From CAKSUT01 sp045542335 (GTDB taxonomy: Bacteria; Bacillota; Clostridia; Oscillospirales; CAG-382): a DNA stretch of 5,240 nt. The position numbers were made by a program, and so were the translations under genes. Numbering within the stretch: the stretch's first letter is position 1; each line of letters begins with the position of its first letter. The stretch lies in NCBI GenBank assembly GCA_045542335.1, contig JAZQKV010000101.1, positions 1 to 5,240 on the forward strand. Direction: 5' to 3'. The notes beneath the pieces are model-generated. The model was given only the letters and a program-made list of their open reading frames with translations, did no database searches and had not been told where the DNA came from. Positions 1 to 5,240 of this stretch are shown here, one piece after another.

Positions 1-15
1 CACAGAACGACATGG

Positions 16-291
16 CTACGATCCGACTTTTTCTCTTTTAGCAATAGCTCCGTTCTTGATAATATTCACGGTAATACCGGGGTCAATATACCCAAGAACA
101 TTAAAATCAAGTTCAATTACCTCTCCGATTTTTATAATATCCTTTTTGCCCATCTTAACGCTGTCAGCATTCATTATCATCGCAACCGTTGAGCCAAGCT
201 CGCCAAGTCCGAGAATATTGTAAATATCCATACACTTTCCTGCGGTAATATGGTCAAGAACAATGCCATCTTTAATCTGTCCGATAATCAT
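16..291 (-). CDS. pyrI: Aspartate carbamoyltransferase regulatory chain, short form lacking the zinc domain
   Basis: PyrI binds CTP/ATP and transmits allosteric control to PyrB. The 91-residue product matches the N-terminal allosteric domain throughout: GIVLDHI (9-15), KMGKKDIIKI (46-55) and GYIDPGITVNIIKNG (67-81). Positions matching known E. coli effector-site residues are kept: Asp13-His14 in LDHI, Lys54 in IIKI, Asn76 in TVN and Lys85 in AIAK. The protein then stops at TAG (18..16). Usual PyrI chains are about 140-155 residues and continue into a zinc domain with four cysteines (C-x4-C and C-x2-C) that contacts PyrB; none of this is in frame. Both other minus frames stay open for the remaining 15-20 bases, so a frameshift or an upstream sequencing error is possible. 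It starts inside the pyrB stop (ATGA) with GGAGGTGA 7 nt upstream, so it should be well translated. The family assignment is firm; whether this is a functional short protein or a damaged gene is open. Confidence 0.85.
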   Translation of the reverse strand: MIIGQIKDGIVLDHITAGKCMDIYNILGLGELGSTVAMIMNADSVKMGKKDIIKIGEVIELDFNVLGYIDPGITVNIIKNGAIAKREKVGS

Positions 292-1208
292 TTAACCGTC
301 ACCTCCAAAAGCTTAAGGATAAGAGCCATTCTCATATATTTTCCGTTGAGAACCTGTTTGAAATAGCAAGCTCTTGGGTCATCGTCAACAGAAACGGAAA
401 TCTCATTTACTCTGGGAAGCGGATGCATAACGCAAAGCTTATCCCCTGCCTTTTTAAGCTTTTCGGGAGTCAGAATATAAGTGTCCTTAAGACGAATATA
501 ATCTGCCTCGTTGAAGAAACGTTCTCTCTGAACGCGGGTCATGTAAAGAATGTCAAGTTCGGGAAGCACGCTTTCCATATCCCGGCACTCAACATAGGGC
601 GTACCTGTAGGATCAAGTATTTCGCTCTTGATATATTCAGGAACGCAAAGCTCCTCAGGTGAAATAAGGACAAATTTCGTGCCGCAATACCTTGTCATTG
701 CGCATATAAGTGAATGAACAGTTCTTCCGAATTTCAAGTCACCGCAAAGACCAATTGTGAGATTTTCAAGTGTACCCTTTTCACGATAAATTGTGAGCAA
801 ATCCGCAAGAGTCTGTGTTGGGTGATTGTGACCTCCGTCACCTGCGTTGATTATCGGAACAGAGGCACGTTTTGAAGCAACAAGAGGCGCACCCTCTTTA
901 GGATGCCTCATTGCTATAACATCTGCATAACAGCTGACAGTTCTGACTGTGTCCGAAACGCTTTCGCCTTTTGCGGCAGAGCTGCTGTTTGACTCAGAAA
1001 AGCCAAGTACATTTCCGCCCAGCTCATACATTGCCGCTTCAAAGCTAAGCCTTGTTCTTGTCGAAGGCTCAAAGAAAAGCGTTGCGAGCTTCTTTCCGCG
1101 GCATACCTCTGAATACTTTGCAGGATTTGAGATTATATCCTGAGCAACGGCAATCAGTTCGTCAATTTCCTCTACCGAAAGCTCCTTTATGTCAATTAAA
1201 CTTCTCAT
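288..1208 (-). CDS. pyrB: Aspartate carbamoyltransferase catalytic chain
   Basis: PyrB condenses carbamoyl phosphate with aspartate to carbamoyl aspartate, the committed pyrimidine step. The 306-residue product matches the catalytic chain length (about 305-310). The carbamoyl phosphate site FFEPSTRTRLSFEAA (45-59) gives Ser49-Thr50-Arg51-Thr52. Lys80 in the AAKGES loop matches the lysine reached over from the neighbouring subunit in the catalytic trimer. MRHP has Arg101, GGHNHPTQTLAD has His129 and Gln132, and GRTVHSL has Arg162. LYMTRVQRERF (221-231) supplies Arg225 and Gln227 for aspartate binding, and HPLPRVNEI (262-270) closes the site. This is aspartate- not ornithine-type: TRVQ and HPLPR replace the ornithine enzymes' DVW/HCLP signatures. 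The ATG at 1208 has AGAGG 6 nt upstream. Its TGA overlaps the ATG of pyrI (ATGA), predicting coupled synthesis of catalytic and regulatory chains. Having pyrB behind pyrE differs from Bacillus, where it is near the operon front. Confidence 0.97.
   Translation of the reverse strand: MRSLIDIKELSVEEIDELIAVAQDIISNPAKYSEVCRGKKLATLFFEPSTRTRLSFEAAMYELGGNVLGFSESNSSSAAKGESVSDTVRTVSCYADVIAMRHPKEGAPLVASKRASVPIINAGDGGHNHPTQTLADLLTIYREKGTLENLTIGLCGDLKFGRTVHSLICAMTRYCGTKFVLISPEELCVPEYIKSEILDPTGTPYVECRDMESVLPELDILYMTRVQRERFFNEADYIRLKDTYILTPEKLKKAGDKLCVMHPLPRVNEISVSVDDDPRACYFKQVLNGKYMRMALILKLLEVTVK
299..306 (-). promoter_or_regulatory. Near-perfect ribosome binding site of pyrI, inside pyrB
   Basis: GGAGGTGA is fully complementary to the 16S rRNA 3' end over eight bases and sits 7 nt before the pyrI ATG, inside the last pyrB codons. 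It is the longest such match in the window, which is notable because the gene it serves is truncated. Confidence 0.85.
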
Positions 1209-1214
1209 AACACA

Positions 1215-1219
1215 CCTCT
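1215..1219 (-). promoter_or_regulatory. Ribosome binding site of pyrB
   Basis: AGAGG (extending to AGAGGTG) lies 6 nt before the ATG at 1208, at the end of the 51-nt pyrE-pyrB gap. No convincing terminator or promoter was seen in that gap, so pyrB probably relies on the upstream transcript. Confidence 0.75.
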
Positions 1220-1259
1220 TTCAACAGGAATAAGGTTTTTGCACTCTAACAAGGAAAAT

Positions 1260-1916
1260 TTACGCCTTTGCACCATTAACCGCAAGATAGTTCTTGATTC
1301 TTGTTACATTTTCCTCATTTTTGGGGTCTTCTTCAAGATACTCAATAATGTCATATACGTCAACAATAGAATACACCGGGAAGCCAAACTGCTCCTCGAT
1401 TTCCTGCATTGCACCCTTGTCTGTCTGACCCTTTTCTTTTCTGTCAACCATGATAAATGTTGCCGCAACCTTTGTTCCCTCAAGGTGAGAAAGAATTTCC
1501 ATGCTCTCGCGGATTGCAGTTCCTGCTGTGATCACGTCCTCAATAATAACAATTTCTTCACCTGCCTGGGGAACATAACCAACAAACACACCACCCTCAC
1601 CATGATCCTTTACTTCTTTGCGATTAAAGAAAAACGGAACATTGAGGTCCTTCTTGGAAAGTGCAACAGCCGCCGAAACGGAAAGGGAAATTCCCTTATA
1701 AGCAGGTCCGTAAAGAACTGCTTTCTTTGCGCCAAGCTTTTCAAAGTATGCCTTTGCGTAAAACTCACCAAGAGTTGCAATATCATTACCGGTCTTGATC
1801 ATTCCTGCATTTATGAAATAAGGAATCTTTCTTCCGCTTTTTGCAGTAAAATCACCAAATTTGAGAACACCTGCATTTTCCAAAAACTGTATAAATTCTC
1901 TCTTATAGCTTTCCAT
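1260..1916 (-). CDS. pyrE: Orotate phosphoribosyltransferase
   Basis: PyrE converts orotate plus PRPP to OMP and pyrophosphate, feeding PyrF. The 218-residue protein is a type I phosphoribosyltransferase. It has an N-terminal hood with FTAKSGRKIPYF (23-34), where Lys26 is the usual orotate/PRPP-side lysine; GPAYKGI (70-76); and the mobile catalytic loop FNRKEVKDHGEGG (97-109) with Arg99, Lys100, Lys103 and His105. The PRPP signature is IVIIEDVITAGTA (122-134), with acidic Glu126-Asp127. Length and motif order are normal. The start is set at the ATG at 1916 because a GGAGG lies 6 nt upstream; the in-frame GTG at 1934 would add six residues and bury that site in coding sequence. It sits between pyrF (37 nt upstream) and pyrB (51 nt downstream), so pyrB is likely on the same transcript. 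Confidence 0.96.
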   Translation of the reverse strand: MESYKREFIQFLENAGVLKFGDFTAKSGRKIPYFINAGMIKTGNDIATLGEFYAKAYFEKLGAKKAVLYGPAYKGISLSVSAAVALSKKDLNVPFFFNRKEVKDHGEGGVFVGYVPQAGEEIVIIEDVITAGTAIRESMEILSHLEGTKVAATFIMVDRKEKGQTDKGAMQEIEEQFGFPVYSIVDVYDIIEYLEEDPKNEENVTRIKNYLAVNGAKA

Positions 1917-1922
1917 TTTAAA

Positions 1923-1927
1923 CCTCC
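1923..1927 (-). promoter_or_regulatory. Ribosome binding site of pyrE
   Basis: GGAGG is followed by TTTAAA and the ATG at 1916 (6-nt spacing). Using the GTG at 1934 as start would place this site inside the coding region, so it argues for the ATG. Confidence 0.85.
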
Positions 1928-1953
1928 GAAACACTCTATTTTCTTATGTTAAA

Positions 1954-2652
1954 TCAACCAACAAATTCGCTTACACATCTTCTGTATGCCGCAACAGGAT
2001 CTTCAGCAGCCGTGATAGGTCTTCCAACAACGATATAATCAGAGCCGATTTCCTTTGCTTTTGCAGGAGTTGTTACACGAACCTGATCCCCAACATCTCC
2101 GTCCGCAAATCTCACGCCGGGAGTTACTGTAACAAACTCTTTGCCACATCTGTCGTGTACCTTGCCAGCTTCAAGCGGTGAGCACACAACTCCATCAAGA
2201 CCTGCTATTTTTGCATTGCTTGCATAGTGCATAACAACCTCGTCAATAGGCTCGTGGATGAGAAGGTCACTTTCAAGACGCTCCTGGCTCGTTGATGTAA
2301 GCTGTGTTACAGCAATAAGCAAGGGACGCGTGCCATCGGGACGTGTAAGACCCTCAATTGCAGCTTCCATCATGGAAACTGTTCCTGCAGCATGAAGATT
2401 TGTCATATCAACATCGAGTCTTGAAAGAACAGCCATTGCCTTTTTAACAGTATTGGGAATATCATGAAGTTTTAGGTCAAGGAAAATTTTGTGTCCTCTT
2501 GCTTTAATTTCACGGACAATTTCGGGTCCTTCTGCATAGAAAAGTTCCATACCAATTTTTACAAAGGGCTTTTCATCCTGGAATTTGTCAAGAAAGCTGT
2601 AAACTTCCTCTTTGCTCGCAAAGTCGCAAGCGATAATTACATCACGTCCCAT
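1954..2652 (-). CDS. pyrF: Orotidine 5'-phosphate decarboxylase (type 1)
   Basis: PyrF carries out the last step to UMP, decarboxylating OMP without a cofactor, as a cytoplasmic TIM-barrel dimer. The 232-residue product has the usual type 1 (bacterial short-form) length. Visible features are IIACDF at the N-terminus (6-11), FVKIGMELF (30-38) with Lys32, and the catalytic signature FLDLKLHDIPNT (57-68) supplying Asp59, Lys61 and Asp64. The phosphate-binding end carries TPGVR (177-181), Gln190 and YIVVGRPI (206-213) with Gly210-Arg211. All key residues are present, so it should be active. The ATG at 2652..2650 shares one base with the pyrD TGA, and an AGGAGGT lies 8 nt upstream inside the pyrD 3' end, so it is probably translated in step with pyrD. 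The 37 nt to pyrE and the pyrF-pyrE order are as in Bacillus pyr operons. Confidence 0.97.
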   Translation of the reverse strand: MGRDVIIACDFASKEEVYSFLDKFQDEKPFVKIGMELFYAEGPEIVREIKARGHKIFLDLKLHDIPNTVKKAMAVLSRLDVDMTNLHAAGTVSMMEAAIEGLTRPDGTRPLLIAVTQLTSTSQERLESDLLIHEPIDEVVMHYASNAKIAGLDGVVCSPLEAGKVHDRCGKEFVTVTPGVRFADGDVGDQVRVTTPAKAKEIGSDYIVVGRPITAAEDPVAAYRRCVSEFVG

Positions 2653-3563
2653 CAGTGGGCACCTCCTATAATTTCTGAAAGATTTTTGATTCCGTATTTT
2701 TCCATAACAACCGGAAGTTCATCAATAATATCACGGCAAACAAACGGGTCAACAAGATTTGCAGCACCAATTTCAACGCCTGTTGCACCTGCAAGCATCA
2801 TTTCAATAACATCCTCCGCACTTGAAACTCCGCCCATTCCCACAATCGGGATTTTAACAGCATCGTACACCTGATAAACCATTCTGAGAGCAACAGGGAA
2901 AATTGCTTTTCCGGAAAAGCCTCCCATTTTGTTTGCAATAACAGGTTTCTTGGTTTTAAGGCTTATTCTCATTCCGAGAAGCGTGTTAATAAGGCTTATG
3001 CCGTCAGCACCCTCTGCCTCACACGCCTTTGCTATGGCTGTGATGTCTGTAACATTAGGTGAAAGCTTCATAATCACAGGCTTGGTTGTGACAGACTTAA
3101 CCGCCTTTGTAACCTCTGCCGCCGCCTCAGGACTTGTGCCAAAGCTCATTCCGCCACCATGTACATTCGGACAGCTGATGTTAACCTCAAACCAACCTAT
3201 TTCGGGACAAGCATCAAGCATTTCACAGGTGTACTTATAATCATCAACGGAAAAACCGCTTACATTTGCCATAACAGGCTTGTGAAACACCTTTGCCATT
3301 TTGGGTATCTCCTCGGAAATAACCTTTTCAACTCCGGGATTCTGAAGTCCAACGGCATTTATCATTCCCTCGGGACACTCGGCGATTCTCGGAGTCGGAT
3401 TACCAAAACGAGGATCTTTTGTTGTTCCCTTAAAAGAGAAAGTTCCAAGACAATTGATGTCATAAAGCTCCGCAAATTCATATCCATAACCAAATGTACC
3501 GCTTGCCGGTATTATCGGGTTGTCCATATGTATTCCGCAGAGTGTTATACTTGTGTTTGACAT
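2652..3563 (-). CDS. pyrD: Dihydroorotate dehydrogenase, class 1B catalytic subunit
   Basis: PyrD oxidises dihydroorotate to orotate using FMN; with PyrK the final acceptor is NAD+, which suits anaerobic growth. The 303-residue product is a TIM-barrel flavoprotein of normal 1B length. It shows the N-terminal NPIIPASGTFGYG (15-27), KGTTKDPR (45-52), the substrate loop NAVGLQNPG (69-77) and NISCPNV (128-134) with Cys131 as the catalytic base. That cysteine is the hallmark of class 1 enzymes; membrane-bound class 2 enzymes use Ser. FMN-binding KLSPN (166-170), GGFSG and IPIVGMGGV (238-246) follow. There is no N-terminal membrane segment. The ATG at 3563 is favoured by an AGGAG 6 nt upstream and by alignment to the usual MxxL/I start; a TTG at 3638 would add 25 unconserved residues encoded by AT-rich spacer. 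The stop codon overlaps the pyrF start (TGATG), implying translational coupling. pyrK next door fixes the 1B assignment. Confidence 0.97.
   Translation of the reverse strand: MSNTSITLCGIHMDNPIIPASGTFGYGYEFAELYDINCLGTFSFKGTTKDPRFGNPTPRIAECPEGMINAVGLQNPGVEKVISEEIPKMAKVFHKPVMANVSGFSVDDYKYTCEMLDACPEIGWFEVNISCPNVHGGGMSFGTSPEAAAEVTKAVKSVTTKPVIMKLSPNVTDITAIAKACEAEGADGISLINTLLGMRISLKTKKPVIANKMGGFSGKAIFPVALRMVYQVYDAVKIPIVGMGGVSSAEDVIEMMLAGATGVEIGAANLVDPFVCRDIIDELPVVMEKYGIKNLSEIIGGAH
2661..2667 (-). promoter_or_regulatory. Ribosome binding site of pyrF, inside pyrD
   Basis: AGGAGGT lies 8 nt before the pyrF ATG and within the last codons of pyrD. With the TGATG stop/start overlap this points to reinitiation or coupled translation. 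Confidence 0.85.
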
Positions 3564-3646
3564 ATCTATCTCCTGATTTATTGATTTATCGTTTCTATTA
3601 AAATATGTTTTCATACCTTTATCCAAAAGAAAAGCCAAAAACTAAC
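3564..3646 (-). other. AT-rich pyrK-pyrD spacer
   Basis: These 83 nt between the pyrK stop and the pyrD start are about 25% GC (21 of 83), far below the flanking genes, and form the longest gap in the window. On the minus strand I see a weak TATG-AAAA-CATA inverted repeat and a promoter-like TTGGAT followed 17 nt later by TTTTAA, neither convincing alone. No U-rich-tailed GC hairpin and no PyrR-type binding loop was seen. Loose spacing between two subunits of one complex is slightly unusual. Confidence 0.5.
3570..3574 (-). promoter_or_regulatory. Ribosome binding site of pyrD
   Basis: AGGAG lies 6 nt before the ATG at 3563 and selects that start over the upstream in-frame TTG at 3638. Confidence 0.8.
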
Positions 3647-4393
3647 TTACCAGATGATTTCTTCTTTTTCAAGTACAGGACCATCTTTACATATGCGCTT
3701 GTTTCCATACTTTGTCTTGCAGGAACATCCCATGCAGGCACCAAATCCGCACCCCATTCTTTCCTCAAAGCTGAACTGACCCGAAACAGTTTTGGGAATT
3801 GCGTTATAAAGAGCTTTAAGCATAGGCTCCGGACCGCAGGAATACACATAGCCGTAGTCACCGCACTTTTCAAGTGCATTCGTAACAAACCCCTGAATTC
3901 CATAAGAACCGTCAACAGTTGTAACTAAAACGTCAGCACCAAGTGCCGAAAACTCCTTTTCGTAAAAGATTTCGTCCTTGTTGTTAAATCCAAGAATCAC
4001 CGAAACCTTTTTGCCCTCGGAAAGAAGCTTCCTTGCAAGCATATAAAGAGGAGGAACACCCACTCCACCGCCAACAAGAACGGCTTTCTCTCCGCTTTTT
4101 GACGTGTCATAACCGTTTCCAAGACCTGTCAGCACATCAAGCTTTGCACCTTTTTCAAGGCACGCCATGTATTCCGTTCCCTTGCCTACAACCTTATAAA
4201 TAATAGTGACAGTTTCATTCTTCACATCCACATCGCAAACCGAAATCGGGCGACGAAGAAACATTCCGTCAAGCTTGATATTGATAAACTGTCCGGGAAC
4301 TGTTATATCAGAAATATCGCCGAGAAGCTCCATTCTGAAAACGTTGGAAGTGAGAGCTTCATTTGAAATAACCTCAAAAATACTTTGCTTCAT
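3647..4393 (-). CDS. pyrK: Dihydroorotate dehydrogenase electron transfer subunit (FAD, 2Fe-2S)
   Basis: PyrK is the flavin/iron-sulfur partner of class 1B dihydroorotate dehydrogenase. It passes electrons from PyrD's FMN through a [2Fe-2S] cluster and FAD to NAD+, in a cytoplasmic PyrD2-PyrK2 complex. The 248-residue product has the expected ferredoxin-reductase layout. An N-terminal beta-barrel FAD domain carries RRPISVCD (47-54). A nucleotide-binding domain carries the glycine-rich VGGGVGVPPLY (107-117) and SCGPEPML (185-192). A C-terminal cluster loop starting at FEERMGCG holds Cys215, Cys220, Cys223 and Cys235 (C-x4-C-x2-C-x11-C), the four expected cluster ligands. Length is normal for the family. 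The ATG at 4393 is chosen because a GGAGG site lies 5 nt upstream and the protein then starts at the usual place; a TTG at 4456 would add 21 residues overlapping carB and lacks support. It lies 13 nt after carB and 83 nt before its partner pyrD. Confidence 0.97.
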   Translation of the reverse strand: MKQSIFEVISNEALTSNVFRMELLGDISDITVPGQFINIKLDGMFLRRPISVCDVDVKNETVTIIYKVVGKGTEYMACLEKGAKLDVLTGLGNGYDTSKSGEKAVLVGGGVGVPPLYMLARKLLSEGKKVSVILGFNNKDEIFYEKEFSALGADVLVTTVDGSYGIQGFVTNALEKCGDYGYVYSCGPEPMLKALYNAIPKTVSGQFSFEERMGCGFGACMGCSCKTKYGNKRICKDGPVLEKEEIIW

Positions 4394-4398
4394 TTTTT

Positions 4399-4403
4399 CC
4401 TCC
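4399..4403 (-). promoter_or_regulatory. Ribosome binding site of pyrK
   Basis: GGAGG lies 5 nt before the ATG at 4393, within the 13-nt gap after the carB TGA. It decides the start against an upstream TTG at 4456. Confidence 0.85.
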
Positions 4404-4406
4404 GCA

Positions 4407-5240
4407 TCAAGAATCAATTGTGGAAATCGTAAGGGTTGTTTCTTCAAGAACATCAAGAAGAACCTTTACCGTGTCAAGAGCCGTGAAAATAGTCACATTG
4501 TTTTCAACTGCAAGACGGCGAATCATAAATCCATCCTTTGCCTGATCTGCAGAACGCATATCACGGGTGTTTATAACATAAGCGATGTGTCCCTGGCGGA
4601 TAGCAGCCGGGATGTCGTCGGGATCGTCTGTCATCTTCTTGCGTGTACGGGTTCTTATACCATGCTCCTTGAGGAACTCTGCTGTACCCTCGGTTGCTTC
4701 GATGTTGAAGCCAAGCTTGTAGAATCTTCTGATAAGGGGAAGTGCCTCCTCCTTATCCTCGTCTGCAACTGTAACAAGAACTGTTCCATAGTTCTGAAGC
4801 TGCATACCCGAAGCCTGAAGTGCCTTATAGAGAGCTCTGTAAAGAGTGTTGTCATAACCGATTGCTTCACCCGTGGACTTCATCTCGGGAGAAAGATATG
4901 CGTCAAGACCTCTTATCTTTGAGAAAGAGAACACAGGAGCTTTAACATACCAACGCTTCTTTTCTTCGGGGTAAATGTCGAAGATTCCCTGCTCTTTAAG
5001 AGACTTTCCAAGAATTACATTTGTTGCAATATCAGCAAGGCTGTAGCCGGTAGCCTTTGAAAGGAAAGGAACCGTTCTTGAAGAACGAGGATTTACCTCA
5101 ATAATATAAACCTTGTCGTTTTTGTCAACAATAAACTGAATATTATAAAGACCAACGATGCCAAGACCAAGACCAAGCCTCTTTGCATAATCAAGGATAG
5201 TTCCCTTGACCTTATCCGAAATACTGAAAGAGGGATAAAC
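4407..5240 (-). CDS. carB: Carbamoyl-phosphate synthase large subunit, C-terminal part (partial, 5' end off window)
   Basis: CarB makes carbamoyl phosphate from bicarbonate, ammonia (delivered by CarA) and two ATP, the first step of pyrimidine and arginine synthesis. The frame is open from the right edge to a TGA at 4409..4407, giving the last 277 codons of a protein usually near 1,070 residues. Visible residues 30-80 are the end of the second ATP-grasp (carbamate kinase) domain, including GLYNIQF, the metal/ATP signature IIEVNPRSSRTVPF and SKATG. From about residue 103 comes the MGS-like allosteric domain, with PEMKSTGE, the effector-loop motif ATEGTAEFL (182-190), Lys202 and INT (223-225). 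These correspond to the E. coli region that binds UMP/IMP, so nucleotide control is plausible. An in-frame GTG at 4934 is internal (Val103), not a start: conserved CarB sequence runs straight through it. pyrK follows after 13 nt, so the two are almost certainly cotranscribed. CarA is expected upstream, outside the window. Identity is very secure; choice between a pyrimidine-specific and a shared arginine/pyrimidine enzyme rests on context. Confidence 0.97.
   Translation of the reverse strand, partial: VYPSFSISDKVKGTILDYAKRLGLGLGIVGLYNIQFIVDKNDKVYIIEVNPRSSRTVPFLSKATGYSLADIATNVILGKSLKEQGIFDIYPEEKKRWYVKAPVFSFSKIRGLDAYLSPEMKSTGEAIGYDNTLYRALYKALQASGMQLQNYGTVLVTVADEDKEEALPLIRRFYKLGFNIEATEGTAEFLKEHGIRTRTRKKMTDDPDDIPAAIRQGHIAYVINTRDMRSADQAKDGFMIRRLAVENNVTIFTALDTVKVLLDVLEETTLTISTIDS

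Noticed and set aside
1209..1259. Possible terminator or PyrR attenuator in the pyrE-pyrB gap
   Set aside because: No stable GC stem with a U-run and no PyrR-binding-loop-like sequence was found in these 51 nt. It looks like a plain gap with the pyrB ribosome binding site.
1239..1952. Plus-strand open frame of 237 codons opposite pyrE
   Set aside because: It is almost exactly antisense to pyrE, whose motifs are all intact. The translation is rich in Cys, Asn, Phe and Lys with no recognisable domain, as expected for a shadow frame.
3709..3750. Fifth cysteine (Cys225) in the PyrK cluster loop
   Set aside because: It lies beside the C-x4-C-x2-C-x11-C ligand set, and extra cysteines here are not clearly abnormal for PyrK. 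There is no case for a different cluster.
4206..4922. Plus-strand open frame of 238 codons opposite carB and pyrK
   Set aside because: It crosses the junction of two firmly identified minus-strand genes and shows no domain, so it is a shadow of their codon usage.
4407..4934. Separate short gene for a stand-alone MGS-like domain
   Set aside because: The apparent start is an internal GTG; the frame continues upstream to the window edge with conserved CarB sequence, so it is one carB gene.
5161..5180. Tandem CCAAGA-type repeat
   Set aside because: It encodes the LGLGLG stretch of the CarB ATP-grasp domain and reads smoothly into the conserved GLYNIQF motif, so it is coding sequence and not a separate repeat element.

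Overview
The window is a stretch of a de novo pyrimidine (UMP) biosynthesis operon, with every gene on the minus strand. In transcription order (high to low coordinates) it reads carB (3' part, open at the right edge) - pyrK - pyrD - pyrF - pyrE - pyrB - pyrI (short). The gene content suggests an anaerobic, low-GC Gram-positive bacterium of class Clostridia, possibly Oscillospirales/Ruminococcaceae. Three points support this. There is an NAD-linked PyrD/PyrK dihydroorotate dehydrogenase of the Firmicutes 1B type. There is a separate PyrI regulatory chain next to PyrB. Every gene has a strong GGAGG-type ribosome binding site, and GC is low to mid 40s percent by eye. The lineage call is inference from protein style, not a database match.

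Layout on the minus strand: carB 5240..4407 (C-terminal 277 codons), a 13-nt gap, pyrK 4393..3647, an 83-nt very AT-rich spacer, pyrD 3563..2652, a one-base TGATG overlap, pyrF 2652..1954, a 37-nt gap, pyrE 1916..1260, a 51-nt gap, pyrB 1208..288, an ATGA overlap, then pyrI 291..16. No tRNA, rRNA, mobile element, CRISPR array or intrinsic terminator was seen. The plus strand carries only shadow frames.

Together the genes cover most of the pathway. CarB makes carbamoyl phosphate (its CarA partner should lie beyond the right edge). PyrB joins it to aspartate. PyrD/PyrK oxidises dihydroorotate to orotate with NAD+. PyrE adds phosphoribose from PRPP, and PyrF decarboxylates OMP to UMP. Dihydroorotase (pyrC) is not in the window. 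The order carB-pyrK-pyrD-pyrF-pyrE matches the distal half of the Bacillus subtilis pyr operon, but pyrB, with a pyrI that Bacillus lacks, is attached behind pyrE rather than at the front.

The one real oddity is PyrI. It keeps an intact allosteric (nucleotide-binding) domain and a near-perfect ribosome binding site, but stops at residue 91, before the C-terminal zinc domain that in E. coli docks PyrI onto PyrB. The stop lies 16 bases from the window edge, so the window alone cannot separate a natural short form, a recent frameshift and a sequencing error. I see no evidence of a novel multi-gene system; otherwise this is well-conserved housekeeping metabolism.
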